Assembly (NCBI GenBank): GCA_019671135.1
Contig: JAHRHY010000017.1
Location: forward strand, 682,001-746,000
Reading direction: 5' to 3'
From: Linnemannia hyalina
Lineage: Eukaryota; Mortierellomycota; Mortierellomycetes; Mortierellales; Mortierellaceae
DNA length: 64,000 bases
The notes under the pieces are model-generated. The model did not search any database, was not told the origin of the DNA, and saw only the letters and a list, made by a program, of their open reading frames with translations. Both the position numbers and the translations under genes were made by a program. This document shows, piece after piece, positions 1 to 12,403 of this stretch. Numbering within the stretch: the stretch's first letter is position 1; each line of letters starts with the position of its first letter.

Positions 1-3000
1 CCAGAAAATCGTATGGAGTCATAGTTCTCGTCTGAGGTCGCGGAGATGGTCGCGGAGGCGACTGCGGTCTTGGCGATGGTGATGGCGAATAGGCCATAAC
101 ACCTGAAGAATAGGCGATGTTGTCATTCTGGTAGGCATCATAGTCATCCATGGCAAGGTCGTTCACGGCGTCGTCCATAGTACAGCTCCTATTCAGATCC
201 TGTGACAGAGCCTCGCGTACAGGACTACTGACGCCTTCTACTACAGGGTTCTTGGGGGACGTTGCTGACGGCGGGGAATCGAGGGGCTTGGGGGACACCG
301 ACTCTTCCTGCTCAGGCATCTTGGAAAAACGTAACAATGGTGATAAGGGTCCTTCTTGGATGTCCTGACTCAGAACGACCGCGTCTTCATCAACGACGCC
401 ATCGTCTGCTTCTCCTGAATCTTGAACAATAATAGGTTCACGAGATCTGGGCGGCGTTAAACGAGCAGCAGCAGCAGGATTTCTCTCGATAGATTCGAGG
501 ATCTAAGATAGAAACATAAAGAAAAGTCAGGTCATGCAAGTACACAGCATCTTTATAACTGCAACAATTATCTGACGTTACCTTTGCATAGGCAACCTGT
601 TTGGCCTGCTCTATCGAGCGCTGCATCTCATCCAAGTGTCCGACAATTTCAGACTTCAAGGTCTTGACAGACTCTGCCTCCAGTCCTTTACGCTGTTCCA
701 TGAATGACATCCTGCGAGACCTGGAAACCGACCAAAGCGGAGACGTGAACTAAAAGTAGAGCGGCGACAAAGGGTTGCAAAAGATATCAGTGTCTTGTCG
801 TCCTGATTTCAGATGGCTGTCTATGTGTTTATTGTCTTTATGTCAAGTCTATATTACCTTGCTGCTCCCTTGTTCAGGCGAAGCCGGTTCCGCCGATTTG
901 GACCCCACCCTCGTATCTTGATCTTGACGAATGTAGCGTCTCATGAACCGCGTGACATATTTCTCCTTGTCGAACGCTAATCCCGATCCAGCCTGGACCA
1001 GTGCCTCGCTTGCCTCTCTTACGCCTCGCATAGTTGCATCCTCGAGGCTATCACCGCCATGCGTATCCTTGAGGTGAGAGAGATTCCAAAGTGATTCCGT
1101 GGGCGAAGTCGCATCTGGCTCTGAAGCCTGTGACAGATTTATCTCAACATCAGCATCCTCAGTATCTCCTGTAAAGCGAGAAGGTCCCCAAGGTGGCGTC
1201 TTCATCAAAACCCCTGTACTATTCCCATCGTCGCCTGAAACCTCTGCAGCTGGATCATCGATCTCAGGGAACAGTAAGGAGTGGACGTTGTTCTGGATCA
1301 AGTGCTGCACCTCTGCGAAAGGCAGGACGGTGGTCTCATTCCTGTCCCGATCGGTCTGTTTCCGCCGTTTCAATCCCTTCCTGACAACAGTTGGCGCCAT
1401 CGTCCAGGTTGTTGATGGGCCTGAGGTGGTTGAATGAGGTCCAAAGTCGTTGTCGCACATTGACATGGAAATGGCCAGCGCCATTTGGAGGCCATCGTCT
1501 TGTTGGTCCTGATGAATCCGCTCGAGTTTGGTGAGCCTGGGCTGGGCCGTGGTTGGTGCGTGTACCGTAGTAATGATGGCATCTGAGGCAAAATCCGCGT
1601 CCGCATTGTCGGCCAGCGACACAACCTGCTTCTTGACCATGGTATTGACTCTAGGTTTCCGACAGACCTTTGGCTGCGATTCCTCAGGGTTGGCCTCGTC
1701 TGAGGATTGACCCTCCTCGTCTGATCTGAGCTCTCTTCCTACATCCTGGCTTGCCGACTCCATAGGCGTGCCCAGCACAAGTGACCGCTCGAAACGCTCC
1801 TTCAACAGTCGAACCTGGTAAAGCACGCTCTGGATCGTCTGTTTGTTGGCCTTGGCACACCGCTTCATATGCTCCACCTTCTGTCGCGCCTTCCGTGTGG
1901 GGGTGACTGTGCCGGCTTTGGCTTTACCCTTCGTGGGCCAGTCCAGCTTGCAGATCGGGCACTTTTTGACCTTGGCCAAATAGTCGACTTGTGCTCCTGC
2001 AAATTCGCCTTGACTCGTGGGTGTTCGAGGACGATCGCCCTGTTGTTCCTGTTTCTGCTGTTGTTGCTGCTCGTCGATACAGTTGTTTATATGATATTCC
2101 ACGCGTGCTAAATCGAGATGGGTCAAAGGTTTCCCGCAAACTACGCATTCGACAATGTCATCTGCTCCAAGTGTGCTTGGAAGGCAGTCGTCCGTCCGAA
2201 TCATGCTGATAATGCTGATGTCGATGCTGGATGTTGTGGTGCGGGTATAGGTGTCGCCGTCATCATCGTCGTCGACAACAACAGGCTCTGGTGATGTTGG
2301 TGCAGTTGCGGTAGTTGCAGACTCGGCAGACGTGTTGGATGAGGTTGATGTTGCTGCTACAAGGTCCGAAAGGCGCGGATTCTCGATCTTTGGCGATAAC
2401 GACCACTGGGCTTTAGAATACTGAGCGCAATCCATTCTGGTGTCGAGTTGGTAATGTACAGGTGAGGGCGAGCGAGGGTTCTGGTCCTTGTCGACTGGAA
2501 AACTGATGTCGAGCTGGTCGGGTTCCTGGCAATGATCGACACTGCCCTGAGAGCTGGGGGTGTATTCCTGAGTATTCTGGGCTTTGGTGTTGGGTATCAC
2601 GACGGGGGACGTCCGTTTATGATTCTGCGCAGAACCCGGTTGAGTTGACAAAACGCCACCAATTTGGGTCGACCCGAGGGCTATATCAGGGAAGAAGTTC
2701 GAAGGGACAGCAAGACGATCCCAGTCTACGTCCGAGTTTCCCTCTGATTCCGAATCGAGCACAATCATAACTGTTTCCTTGTCGGCTGCCTCTCTAGGCT
2801 TCGGAGAGTTGTTGGTAAGGCGTCTGGGTGTTGTAACAATCGTTGTCGAATAAGTCGTGGTGGACTGGGTGGCAACTTCAATCGTTTGTGGAGAGGTGAC
2901 CTGGCTGTTTGGGTTCGATTTCGGGGCTGGTTTCTTAAGCGAGAGGGGGAGTCCAGCGCGCGGTTTCGAGGTGGATGGAGCAGCCGTGATTGGGGTCTGG

Positions 3001-3296
3001 GACGATGTCGGCCTGCTCATCGCCTGGGAGCGATCTGATTGAGGTCTCTTGAGAGTGTGAGTTGACTGGGATCGGTCTTGCTTTTGTTGTTGCTTTTGTT
3101 GTTGCTTTTGTTGTGATTGTTGTTGTGATTGCGATTGTTGTTGTTGTTGTTGTCGTGGACGTTGTCGCTGTTGCTGCGAGGACGAGACGGGGGCGGGTCG
3201 TTTTGGCGGAGGGGTTGGGCTCCTGAGCCTGATACTGCGTGGCGTCAACGAGTCGAAGTCGTCGTCATCGTCGCCATTGAGCATCCCCAGCGGCAT
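1..3296 (-). CDS. SLX4: SLX4-like structure-specific endonuclease scaffold, N-terminal part
   Basis: SLX4 proteins scaffold the SLX1 nuclease, and often others, at Holliday junctions and replication-repair intermediates in the nucleus. Three exons are visible: 3296-858, 749-582 and 502 to the left edge. Acceptors CTTTTAG at 750 and ATCTTAG at 503 keep one frame across them. The first exon has an acidic start, a polyglutamine stretch near residues 40-77 and long Ser/Pro/Thr-rich disorder. Near residue 385 lies a C-x2-C...H-x3-C finger, followed at about 445-476 by a second Cys/His finger and the basic helix that usually follows it, as in SLX4 UBZ4 fingers. Exon 2 opens with SPLWSVSRSRR and runs into a helical region. 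The C-terminal SLX1-binding domain would lie off the window. Family assignment rests on the tandem fingers and their spacing; another UBZ4 repair scaffold is the main alternative. Confidence 0.72.
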
Positions 3297-3392
3297 TTGG
3301 TGTTGTTTGTTGAGATTGGAAGAAAGGGGTGCAAAAGTGAGAAAGATGTAAAATGACAGGGGAGACTTGAATTGACAATATTTGGCGGAGAT

Positions 3393-5798
3393 TTAATGTT
3401 TTCTGAAAAATGTCACAGCGACCATTTGGAGAAGACTGCCAACCATCACTCCGCCCAGCAGCACCGTCGTACTGACCACTATCCCCTTCACTGCCTTGGA
3501 TCCCTTGGGGAACGTCGTCGTCGCAAGACCCAAGGATGCCACAGTCAGCACTGATCCATTATCCAGTAGACATTCCGAAAGACTCTCCTGCAGCGACTGC
3601 GTCGACTTGTAACTCTGAATGATTGAGAATACCAGCGCGGCAAAGGCCTTGAGCGTGTGGTGGCCGTCCAAATGACGCGCCGGTACAATGTTCAGGATAG
3701 AAAGGGCCAGCGAGAACGATATTGTATAGCGGATAGTGTGAAGGGCAGCCTCTGGGAGCCAGAGAGGCAGGAATGACCACCTAGCTGCCATACTCGTCAC
3801 CTCGACAGTCTCCCAAATATCCTTTGGATCGCCCTGATACAGCACTACTTGATCCCCCATTGTCGATGAAGCACCCTTGGGGATCCCATTGCTGTCAGGT
3901 GTCTCCCATGACGGCAGTTGGTAGTAAATCCTGACCATGGATCCTGTCCTGTATGCACTAAAAGTTCTGTAGCAGGCGCTTTCTCCGGGGCATGAAGGAG
4001 CACTGGAAGTACATCGCACAGGCGCAGGGTCCCCAAGGACGTCGATTGATGGTAAGCATTGCCCGTTTTGGGCCAAAACCCTCTCGCCACCATCCTCTCG
4101 TGGCGTTGACTCTGTTCCTGAAGGATCGTACGGAGTAAAACATGAGATTGAAGGGTCGGAAGAGTGTCCAAATGGCTCCTTGGGAGTGAACAAGCAGCAG
4201 TCAGATGGCTTGTCTAGTTTCCAACATAACAATGGTGCGTTAGTAAATCAGCTTCCAGTAACGGAGCTTTCGACCCTTCATAATGGTGAATATTATTGTT
4301 GTCGACTTACTGAAAAGGAGATTTTGGGGTATACAAAATCCAGACTCCTTCTCCTGTGTTGAAGATTCCAGTAATGGGATTGGAGGTAACAGCAATGACT
4401 CCCAGACGTCCAGAGGTTTGCCCAGAAGTGGAATGTCGTTCACTTTTTTCACCACGCTACCCACTCTCAGATGGGAATACAGGGGAGACGACTACCAGCA
4501 AAGAGTGGTACTATTGCAAGTTAGATGCCGCCTCTTTCCAGTAAGAACATGCGAGGTTGTGGATTTGGATACAGATCGTGCCGTACCTGAGCTACACTGA
4601 CAACACTGACTCCGTTGTTCATCTGCTTCCAGCCGACCATTTGGAGTGAGAGCTGAAAAGCGCCGCTTGATAGAAAGATCCCAGCCGCCGCAAAGAGAAC
4701 AAAGTTGTGCCAGACGCCCGCACAGACGACGCGCAATTGTTGGATAGGAGACATGATTGCCAGGGCTCTCGGAGAAAGTTCGACAAAGGCTCCAGGGTAT
4801 AATATGTACAGAAAGATACCCGCTGATGACACTTGTGTTTTTTCTCTATCGAAAGGAAAGAGTAAATGGATTTGTTAATTGAGTGTTCGGCCACACTTGT
4901 GCAAAATTTAGGTCAACAAACCTAGATGTGTTACCTCGCAGCAGCAATGGCATGTCCAGCTTCGTGAATAACACCTGAGACAAGTAGGGCGATCAGATAG
5001 TAAGGGAGATGGGACAACGGAAGTGTCACACCGGGAATCTATATGGGCGATGTCCAGGAAGTCGATTAGAATTGCTGCCACACAATACATTCATGCAAAT
5101 CCATCAGCGGCAAGTGGCATACCATTGGGATGAGCACCATATCACTGTCCCCCGAGCCCCCCGTTGAACTTTTTGCAGGTGCTGTGTCGATAACAACGTC
5201 CCGTTTCCTAAATCTGTTGAGCGGAGGAGGATCCTGGTTGTTCTTGCTTTCGCTTGGCCCGAGTGGCCATAGGTTCATCAACGACACCACTGCCACTGAT
5301 ACCAATTGGAAGGCTGCGTACGCCAACAAAGACCAGCCGACGATCATAGCCAGCAGTCCGAACAACACTCCAAGGTCATACCACACGCGCCAGAACCGGA
5401 CTAGTTTGGGCGAATTGCCGAGACGAAAAAAGAACGCATTGAGCCCAGTTGTCGAGAAACGGACATGGAACGGCTTGACCAGTAGTCCACTAGAAGAGGA
5501 TCCTGGTTTTGATGTTGTCCCTGATCCCGATTGTCCTCCGCTTAGTCCTGATACAGTCGGCAGTAACTCATATTCCTATCGAGCGGGAAGGGGGAGTAAT
5601 TATTTCCTTGTGTGAGTTCTATTGCGAATGTACGTCCGAAATGAGAAACAGCCGGCTTTTCGAAAGAGAACTTACAGAACCACTTCCAGGACCGACGGGC
5701 AAGTTAGGGCGGTTCAAGAATCGTTGTAGGAGAAAGAAGAAGACATGGATACCGAACCAGGTGGCGAGGAACGGCACCAAGAGGTTCACAAGTCCCAT
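3393..5798 (-). CDS. Site-2 protease, intramembrane zinc metalloprotease (MBTPS2-like)
   Basis: S2P cleaves membrane-bound transcription factors such as SREBP inside the Golgi membrane after a first luminal cut. Six exons join in frame: 5798-5676, 5575-5123, 5038-4935, 4845-4587, 4491-4311 and 4213-3393, giving 646 residues. The zinc motif HEAGH is at about residue 217. The second family motif [10 protein letters not shown], supplying the aspartate ligand, is at about 543-552. Between them are the conserved stretch [14 protein letters not shown] and a PDZ-like segment with [10 protein letters not shown], followed by a Cys-rich part. Several hydrophobic segments fit a multi-pass protein. The start is the first ATG before a hydrophobic N-terminal helix. 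Only 96 bp separates its stop codon from the SLX4 start, so these two genes lie head-to-tail on the minus strand. Confidence 0.93.
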
Positions 5799-6668
5799 TC
5801 AACCGTTGTGACAGACTATGTCGAAGGAATAGTGGCGGGCGGCAACTGTAAAGAAGAACAAGGCTGGTAGTCTTGGTCTTGTTGAGCAGCTTGTTCACAA
5901 GTTTGTGTGTATATTAAAGTGAACTTTTCCCTCCAGGTTGATGAAGATGCCGAGCTGATGGATGAGCGGTGTCGTTGATGCCGAAAGTAGGGGAGTAGGC
6001 TGTTGTGAAATAGGGCGTTTGTTGAAGATTGGAAGAGTGAGCAGTCTTAAGGGCCTTTTATATGGCGTCTTTCACTCACCCTTGGCAACATTTTGGTGGC
6101 GTGTAAGAAAAAGAAAAGAAAGAATTGTTCTGTCCCAACGATGACGACCGCTGCGATCCTTGAGGCTTGTGGAAAACACGCATACACAATTTTAGTCATG
6201 AAAGGGTCCTAGGGTGAACTCATAAACACACTCACTTGGAGTTTGACTTGATGCTCGAATCTCTCTTACCTGATCTGCCTCCATACCTGACAAAAACACG
6301 CCCACTCGAGTCTGAGCGTGTCAACGCCAGCGCCATTACTTATCCCAATATAGTACGAGTCAGAGTGGAGTATGAACTCCTATGCCACTGGCTGCTCCTT
6401 GTTACTTCAATCGCTTGGCTGCAGTTGGTCACTGACCCTTGAGCCTTTCGCAATAGGTTACCGCCCAAGCACTTCTTATCCAATTTGCATCAAGGACAGG
6501 AATAAGCTCTGGCACATGAACGCGTGTTGTCATTAGAATTGCGAATAGGCAAATGTGGCGTCGCCTTCACTCAATTAGAAAAGAACTCAACCGCAAACCT
6601 GCAGACACGTTTTTGCGCTTATTTTTTGATTGCTGGCACTGTCGTCATTAATTTTCGTTTTGTTTGAT
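5799..6668. other. Intergenic, no gene recognised
   Basis: This is the upstream region of the site-2 protease gene and the left border of the lipase duplication. Short open frames occur on both strands, but none has splice partners, repeats or family motifs that I can support. Confidence 0.5.
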
Positions 6669-9330
6669 TAGTTTGTGGAGAAAGTAAGACTTGATGTGGA
6701 TAAAAACAATGAGCATTTCTTTTTTGGTGACATGGACGGATCAGATGACCCTTGAAAAATAAATCTAGCTTCGTTGGCAGAGGGGGCCGGACGACCGCGA
6801 ACATTGGCATGCATTTTCGAATAGCCTATGTCTCTATGTGATTCCCAATCAATCTCAACCTCAACTTTAAATCGTTTTGTTGTTGTCGTTGCTTTGGTTT
6901 TCTATGTTGCTAGGCTTTTTTTTTTGTTTGTCATCGTATTTTCTCTAGCTGAAATCCTGAAATCTAGCCCTTTGGACATTGTGCACACGAGGCGCAAAAT
7001 GCACACCACGGCCACCTTCTTTATCAATTGCAGGTGTAGGTCCAAACGGCAAAAGTCCATTCCTACATGTCGGAACGCTCTCTTCCAACAGGAAGAAGCA
7101 ACCCTTCGTCTTGTTGTAGCGTCCGTCCAGGTTCAGTCATCGTTCATCACCCATTAAAGACCTTTTATTTCATTTGTCATCGCCATTCATGTCTTTAATT
7201 GCACCCACGAAAGAGAAAGGAAGGCAAAACGTTAACTTCCTTGTTCTCCATGAGACGTTCTTTCAACCATCTTCAACTCATTTCAGTAGGTTATGCGTCC
7301 CTTGACTTTCTATTACTCGTGACATCAACAAAACCTGTTCTATTAGCCCTCCAGTCCTCGCCACCAACCTCAACGTGGCCATGGGCAAGATAGCTACATA
7401 CACAATTATTAATTTTTTCTTTTCACTCTCCGCGCAGATGGCTATCTAAGCGTCAACATCAGGTACGGCACAAACAGGCCCCACCAAAAACAACTTTGTG
7501 GCCTTCTTCGTTGTTTTCAATGCTTTCCGCCAAAGGGTATGAACTAGTAAAACAGTACAAATAGACAAGGCATTCCTTCAGTTTTCAAAGGTTTTTCTTC
7601 ATTGCACAGACTTTCCACTTCCTCCTCAATCCACCAGACAAACACACCATAGCCACCCACTTCTTCGAACAGTCTCCTTCCCTCTCTCCAACCCAAAAAA
7701 AAAAACGCGTCTCTGATCTCAAGATGAAGTTCTCCATCGCCTTCGTTCTCAGCACTGCCGCCGCTGCCCTCACCATCTTTTCCTCCGTTCAGGCTGCCGC
7801 CATCCCTACACCCGTCGAGATCCAGAAGCGTGACATCGAAGGCCTGAACAACTATGCCTGCAAGCTGACACCTGCCCATCCTAGGTACCAGTCGGAAAAA
7901 GTGAACTGACCGCTCCTGGCATTCGTCCACAATGTGTTGAGATGGCTGACTGATCTTCCCTCGATTGACATTAACCTAGGCCTCTGTTGCTAGTCCACGG
8001 TACGGCCTTGGACGTGAGCGCTTGGTCAACCTGGGCACCTCTCCTCATCAAGGAAGGCTACTGCGTCTTTGGACAGACTTACGGAAAGTACAAGAATATC
8101 CCTCTTCTCGCAGCCATTGCACCCATTGAGGACAGTGCTCAGGAAGTCGCCAACTTTGCCAACGATGTCCTGACCAGGATGAACGCCACCCAGCTCGACT
8201 ACATTGGTCACTCTCAGGGTGGAATCCTGGGTCGCTATTGGATCAAGTACCTCGATGGAGCTGGAAAGATCAACCGGTAAGTGACATATAGCATTTGATT
8301 GATCGTAGTTCACGCGTCAGTTTTACTTACTGGCGTTTGTTTTTGTTTCGCCGTCTCGTAGAATGATCGGTGTCTCGCCCATCCAGCATGGAACCACCTT
8401 GGATGGAGTCACCACCCTCGCCAGTGCCCTTCATATCCTGAAATCCGGTCAACCACTCCTTGACTCCGTCGCCCCCGCCCTCTACCAGATGAGTACGCCG
8501 ATATTCTATTCTTGACCTCTCACACGTTGGTCGTCCAAGATGAACTTGTTTCTTACATATTTTCCTTTTTTCCTCCTCTCCGTTCATGAACGCTACATTA
8601 GTTGTCGGATCGCCTTTTATGCAGAAGCTGAACGCTGGCGGAGACACTTCCCCTGGCGTGATTCAATCCAACATTGCAACCCGTTACGATGAAGTCGTGA
8701 CCCCCTGGAAGACTTGCTACCAGGACGCCCCCGGCGTCACCAACACCCTCCTCCAAGACCTTTGCCCGATTGCCCTCAACGAGCACTGTAAGTTCTTTAT
8801 CTGGTTTAGTGCGATACAACAACAGCAAAAGTACTCGATTCGCACACGACTAACTTCCGTGTTTCTCCATCTTTTGTTTTCACGCACAACTTAGTGGCCA
8901 TTATCTACTCCAAGATCGCTCTGCGATGGGCATTGAACCAGCTTGACCCCTCTACCGCCAAGACCGCTAACTGCCTCTCTGTCTTCTAAGTCGCTGAGAA
9001 AATGGCGCGGTTGAATGACAAGCAACTATCTATATACACTCCCATGCCTATCCGCCTCGACCGTCACCCCTCCTACGCATGTGAACTATTATGAGCACTT
9101 TGCCACCACGACGGTTCGTTCTTCACACTCTTTATTATTTACACAAAAAAATGACGCTGGATCGTCAAGCACAACAATAAAAAAGCCCTCTTGTCATCCT
9201 CTGAAAGTATATCGCCACGAATTTCGGTCTGCGCTCCCTGTTGGTGCAACCTTGTCCTTCTCAAATGAAATCCTTGTTGGCCATATCACCTCTCCAATTC
9301 GCCTTATTGAAAAATAAATATGTCCAAGCG
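6669..9330 (+). repeat. Segmental duplication, copy A (lipase cassette)
   Basis: The segment matches 13493-16285 in the same orientation, from the upstream phrase TAGTTTGTGGAGAAAG through the lipase gene to a shared end near CACCTCTCCAATTC. Promoter, all four introns and the 3' flank are included. Identity by eye is very high in the gene body and lower, with small indels, upstream. The two copies are about 6.8 kb apart. Confidence 0.93.
7724..8989 (+). CDS. Secreted class-2 triacylglycerol lipase-type alpha/beta hydrolase, copy A
   Basis: The gene encodes a probable extracellular lipase or esterase. Five exons (7724-7884, 7980-8276, 8362-8492, 8602-8787, 8895-8989) give 289 residues. A signal peptide ends near residue 25, and a Lys-Arg site at about 36 could be cut by a Kex2-type protease. 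The oxyanion-region motif LLLVHGT opens the fold. The nucleophile elbow GHSQGG puts the catalytic serine at residue 132. YDEVVTPW gives the acid (Asp226) and LNEH the histidine (His258), so the triad is complete. GSPFMQKLNAGGDT is characteristic of the lipase class-2 family. The fourth intron splits the codon right after the catalytic histidine. Copy B at 14670 is its close paralogue. Substrate is not evident from sequence. Confidence 0.93.
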
Positions 9331-9499
9331 TAACCTCTGTTAATTGAAAGGAAGGACACGGAAAAGAAGTCGGAAAGGAAAGTAATAATTCAGGGGGTTG
9401 ATGATGATGACATGGAGAACGGACGGTTATCGATTGTCCTTGGTGGTTTGATTGGCCCTCTCTGGCCTGTGCATTTAAGTGTGTTTGGATAAGGAAGAA

Positions 9500-10190
9500 A
9501 AAGACGAAAATGATCCTGTGGGAACGGAAGCAAAGAGAATGAATGGCATGAAGAGGGAGGGGAGAAAAGACTATGGGTGAAGCAGAATAGTAGCATCAAT
9601 GGAAGTAGACCTGTCAATCCATGAACTCGAAAGAGAGGGACAGTGAAGAAGAAGAGCCTCCCAACCCCTCATTGTGCGTTGCCCTACAGACAATTTGAGA
9701 AACCAAAATGTAGTAAAAAAAGACGAAAGAAAAAAAAATAAAAGACGCGCTGCTGCAGAAGAAAATCAAATGCCCTGTAATCAAGGACAGGCATAAACTT
9801 CACGTACAACATGCAACTTTTGTCAACAATCCCCTCCCCCTCCCATCACCACACGTCCACAGATCTGCCATCCCCCATAAATAAAGGAGGGCGCTGTTTC
9901 TTTCTCCTTACCCCGTTTGCGTTTCTATTTTCTTCGAGATACCTGCCATGTCCAATTGTCACAGCAGCAACAACGAAACCCGACCCTCAAACGACAGTCC
10001 CAAGAACGATATGAACGGAAACATACGCCCAACCACCATCCCTGTCCTCACCATCCATATTCTCAACAGCAAAACCTCTCCATCCACGAACAGCTACAAC
10101 AGCCTTGCTATCTCCAATGGCATCTATTCTTCTGGCCTCAACAGCAATGCCTCTCCTGTTTTCAACGGCTTCGGCTCTCCTATTCTCAAC
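9500..10190 (+). repeat. Leader repeat R1 (upstream region plus Ser/Asn-rich leader)
   Basis: This stretch is homologous to 19735-20390 (same strand) and to 12150-12815 (inverted). It covers an upstream untranslated part and the start of a Ser/Asn-rich reading frame beginning MSNCHS. R1 is the most diverged of the three copies. Homology stops right after the codons for FGSPIL, which marks a rearrangement boundary. Confidence 0.82.
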
Positions 10191-11727
10191 AGCGACGGTC
10201 CACTCGTCTTCGGCAGCGGCAGTCCTATCGTCGCCAGCATCGACAGCCTTCCTGACGGCAGCAACGAGAGCCACGTTGTCCCCGGCAACAGCTCAGAGTA
10301 CCCTCATCATCATCACTCCTCCCACCGGCAGCCTGCTCCTACCTGAACTTTCCGACCACATCCAGTCACTCCCCAGATCTGTCACTCCAACCAGAAGATT
10401 GTTGTCGAACAGTCCAGTGCCAATTGTTCGCACGCCTGGTGGATCTGGCTGGAAACTCAATGAACCAATGAGGCACTCTAACAAGGTCAAGGCGAAAGTG
10501 ACCGAGGAGGTTAGTATCAAACGTCCATGTTGCCATTAAACACGAATCCTCGGCTTACAACCTTTTGAATGTAGCACTGACAGATTCAACTTTCTACTCC
10601 ATCCTTGCACTTCCCAACCTTGTAGTCCGGGGAATCAAGTTCGTACTTTGTTGACCAAGTCACTGGTGAAAGATACAAGAAGGATGATACTCTCGGAGAG
10701 GTAACCACTGTGATGAGAAAATGAACAGTACAAGTCAGACCTTTGGTTTTTCTTCAGACTGAGGCATTAACCGATGTGATATTCAATTGAAATAATAGGG
10801 TGGATTCGGTGTGGTATACAGGGTTGTTAATAATGATGGGAAGGCGTACGCGCTGAAGTCATTCAAGAACGATGGCTCTGGAAGAAACGTAAGTTGGCAT
10901 GTCTGATGTTTGTTGAAGGCATATCCGTGAACAATACCTGTACTCATTATGGCGCGTCCCTGCTCTTATCTCCGCTAATAGTTCCAGCGCGAGATCAACA
11001 TGTTGGACGCCGCAGGAAAACATGACAACATCGTCAAGTATTTCGGGCTTGTCAACGACCCAAGCGGAAAGTTTCCACCCTTTGAACTCTGTCGCCCGCT
11101 AGTAAGCTAGCAGTTGCATAACCATGCAATAACGAAATGAGAGTGAGCTGCTTTTGACTACAATTAATGGAAGTCTTGCGCCGACCAACCCGACTTGACA
11201 GAACTGTCATCCTCTCCTATTGATCACATATAGGACCTTTTCGATCTTATCCGCAACCAAACTGAGGTCCGTTGTTTTGGATTAGGGATCGCCGCAGGTC
11301 TCGCACACTTGCTCAAGAAAAAAAGTTATCCATTACGGTCTCAAACCTGAGAACGATTTTATTACCTCGGACATGCAGGTCCGAGTTGGCGACCTGGGAT
11401 TGGCGGAGCGGCACGACCTGAGCCGCGGGTTCAAGGTGCGTTGGGACCAACAATTTCATTGCTCCAGAGGTGGTGAACGGGATGCCTCACACACACGCGA
11501 TGGACACATTCAGTTTCGGATGCATCGTGTACATGATGTTCTTGGGTCTTAGCCCAACATCACGACTCTGTAAGGAATATGTATAATAATGCTGCCTTAT
11601 GCAGAGCATGCAGTGTACAAAGGTGAAATGGAAAGTTAACTAACGTTTTATATATTGACTTCATAGGAATCATGTCTTTCTCAACCAGTTGGAGAGCGTC
11701 CTGCTCGAGAACGAGGCCAGTAAGGAA
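9948..11727 (+). pseudogene. Decayed protein kinase gene K1 with Ser/Asn-rich leader
   Basis: The leader frame starts at 9948 (MSNCHSS). A second open frame reaching 10510 ends in LNEPMRHSNKVKAKVTEE before a GTTAGT donor. Kinase exons follow at about 10627-10699, 10799-10888, 10985-11100, 11233-11571 and 11668-11727, at intron positions matching K2. Visible are the glycine loop GGFGVVYRV, the ATP-binding lysine in YALKSF, a catalytic loop and a DLG metal motif. Lesions: an 18-bp loss relative to K2 and an A-run indel near 11320 that breaks the frame, HYGLKPEN where the catalytic aspartate should be, and a further indel near 11435. The last exon is cut after about 57 bp and fused to an unrelated frame. 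This copy cannot encode an active kinase. Confidence 0.85.
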
Positions 11728-11728
11728 C

Positions 11729-11992
11729 CTGACAACATTCAACATGAACAGAGCTGACGGATTTTGGGCCAAGCGTGCAACCATTGCCCAGGCGGGCGTG
11801 TTGGCAATGAAGGCTGCCACTGTGAGCATGGAGGTTGGTCACCACCAATCCGAAGCCATCTATCAGGGGTACCTTCCGCCGCAAGGAGTTGTTGAGCCTG
11901 ATGAAGATGAAGATGAGGATGAGGCTGAGGATGTGGATGAAGATGGAGGCAGTGCCGACGAGGCCAAGGAAGATTTCTTCAACGCCGAATAA
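11729..11992 (+). pseudogene. 3' fragment of the acidic-tail gene, fused behind kinase K1
   Basis: From 11729 the frame encodes ADGFWAKRATIAQAGVLAMK and an acidic tail ending EEDFFNAE-like, matching the minus-strand gene at 20503-21120. The first half of that gene is missing and is replaced by the last kinase exon of K1. The frame stays open across the junction (about 11672-11992), so a hybrid peptide is possible, but no promoter or start of its own is evident. The acidic tail is much shorter than in the other copy. Confidence 0.8.
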
Positions 11993-12001
11993 ATGTCTAG
12001 A

Positions 12002-12403
12002 CTATTGGCCAATATTGCCAAGGCCCAACATCCCACATGCATGGTATGTCATGTGATATGCAATGATCAACTTTGGCGAGCTGAAGGAATGCGTCTGAGA
12101 TCTAATATTTTTGAGAATAGGAGAGCCAAAGCCGTTGAAAACAGGAAAGGCATTCCTGTTGAAGCCAGGGGAACTATTGCCATTGGAGATATTAGGGCTG
12201 TCGTCGCTGTTCGTGGAAAGAGCGTTTGCTGTTGAGAACATGGGTGGTGAGGACAGGGGTGGTTGTTGAGGGGTGGTTGTTGAGGGGTGGTTGTTGAGGG
12301 GTGGTTGTTGAGGGGTGGTTGTTGAGGGCATGTTCTCGTTGATTTCGTTTTTGGACCTGTCGTTTGAGGGTCGGGTTTCGTTGTTGCTGTGGCAGTTGGA
12401 CAT
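12002..12403 (-). pseudogene. Ser/Asn-rich leader frame, R2 copy, without kinase
   Basis: The frame starts MSNCHSNNETRPSND and contains Pro/Thr/Gln repeats from a minisatellite, then SSPGFNRN and FGSPIL as in K1. After FGSPIL it runs into sequence that is antisense to the acidic-tail gene's 3' flank and stops. The kinase exons that follow this leader in K1 are absent. It is an orphaned 5' end; whether it is transcribed cannot be told. Confidence 0.65.
12256..12325 (+). repeat. 14-bp minisatellite, five tandem units
   Basis: The unit GGGGTGGTTGTTGA is repeated five times without change. R1 and R3 have one equivalent unit. It lies inside the minus-strand leader frame and adds Pro/Gln/Asn/Thr residues in rotating frames. 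Confidence 0.95.

Noticed and set aside
12255..12330. CRISPR-like array
   Set aside because: The units are directly adjacent without spacers, and the genome is eukaryotic; it is a minisatellite.
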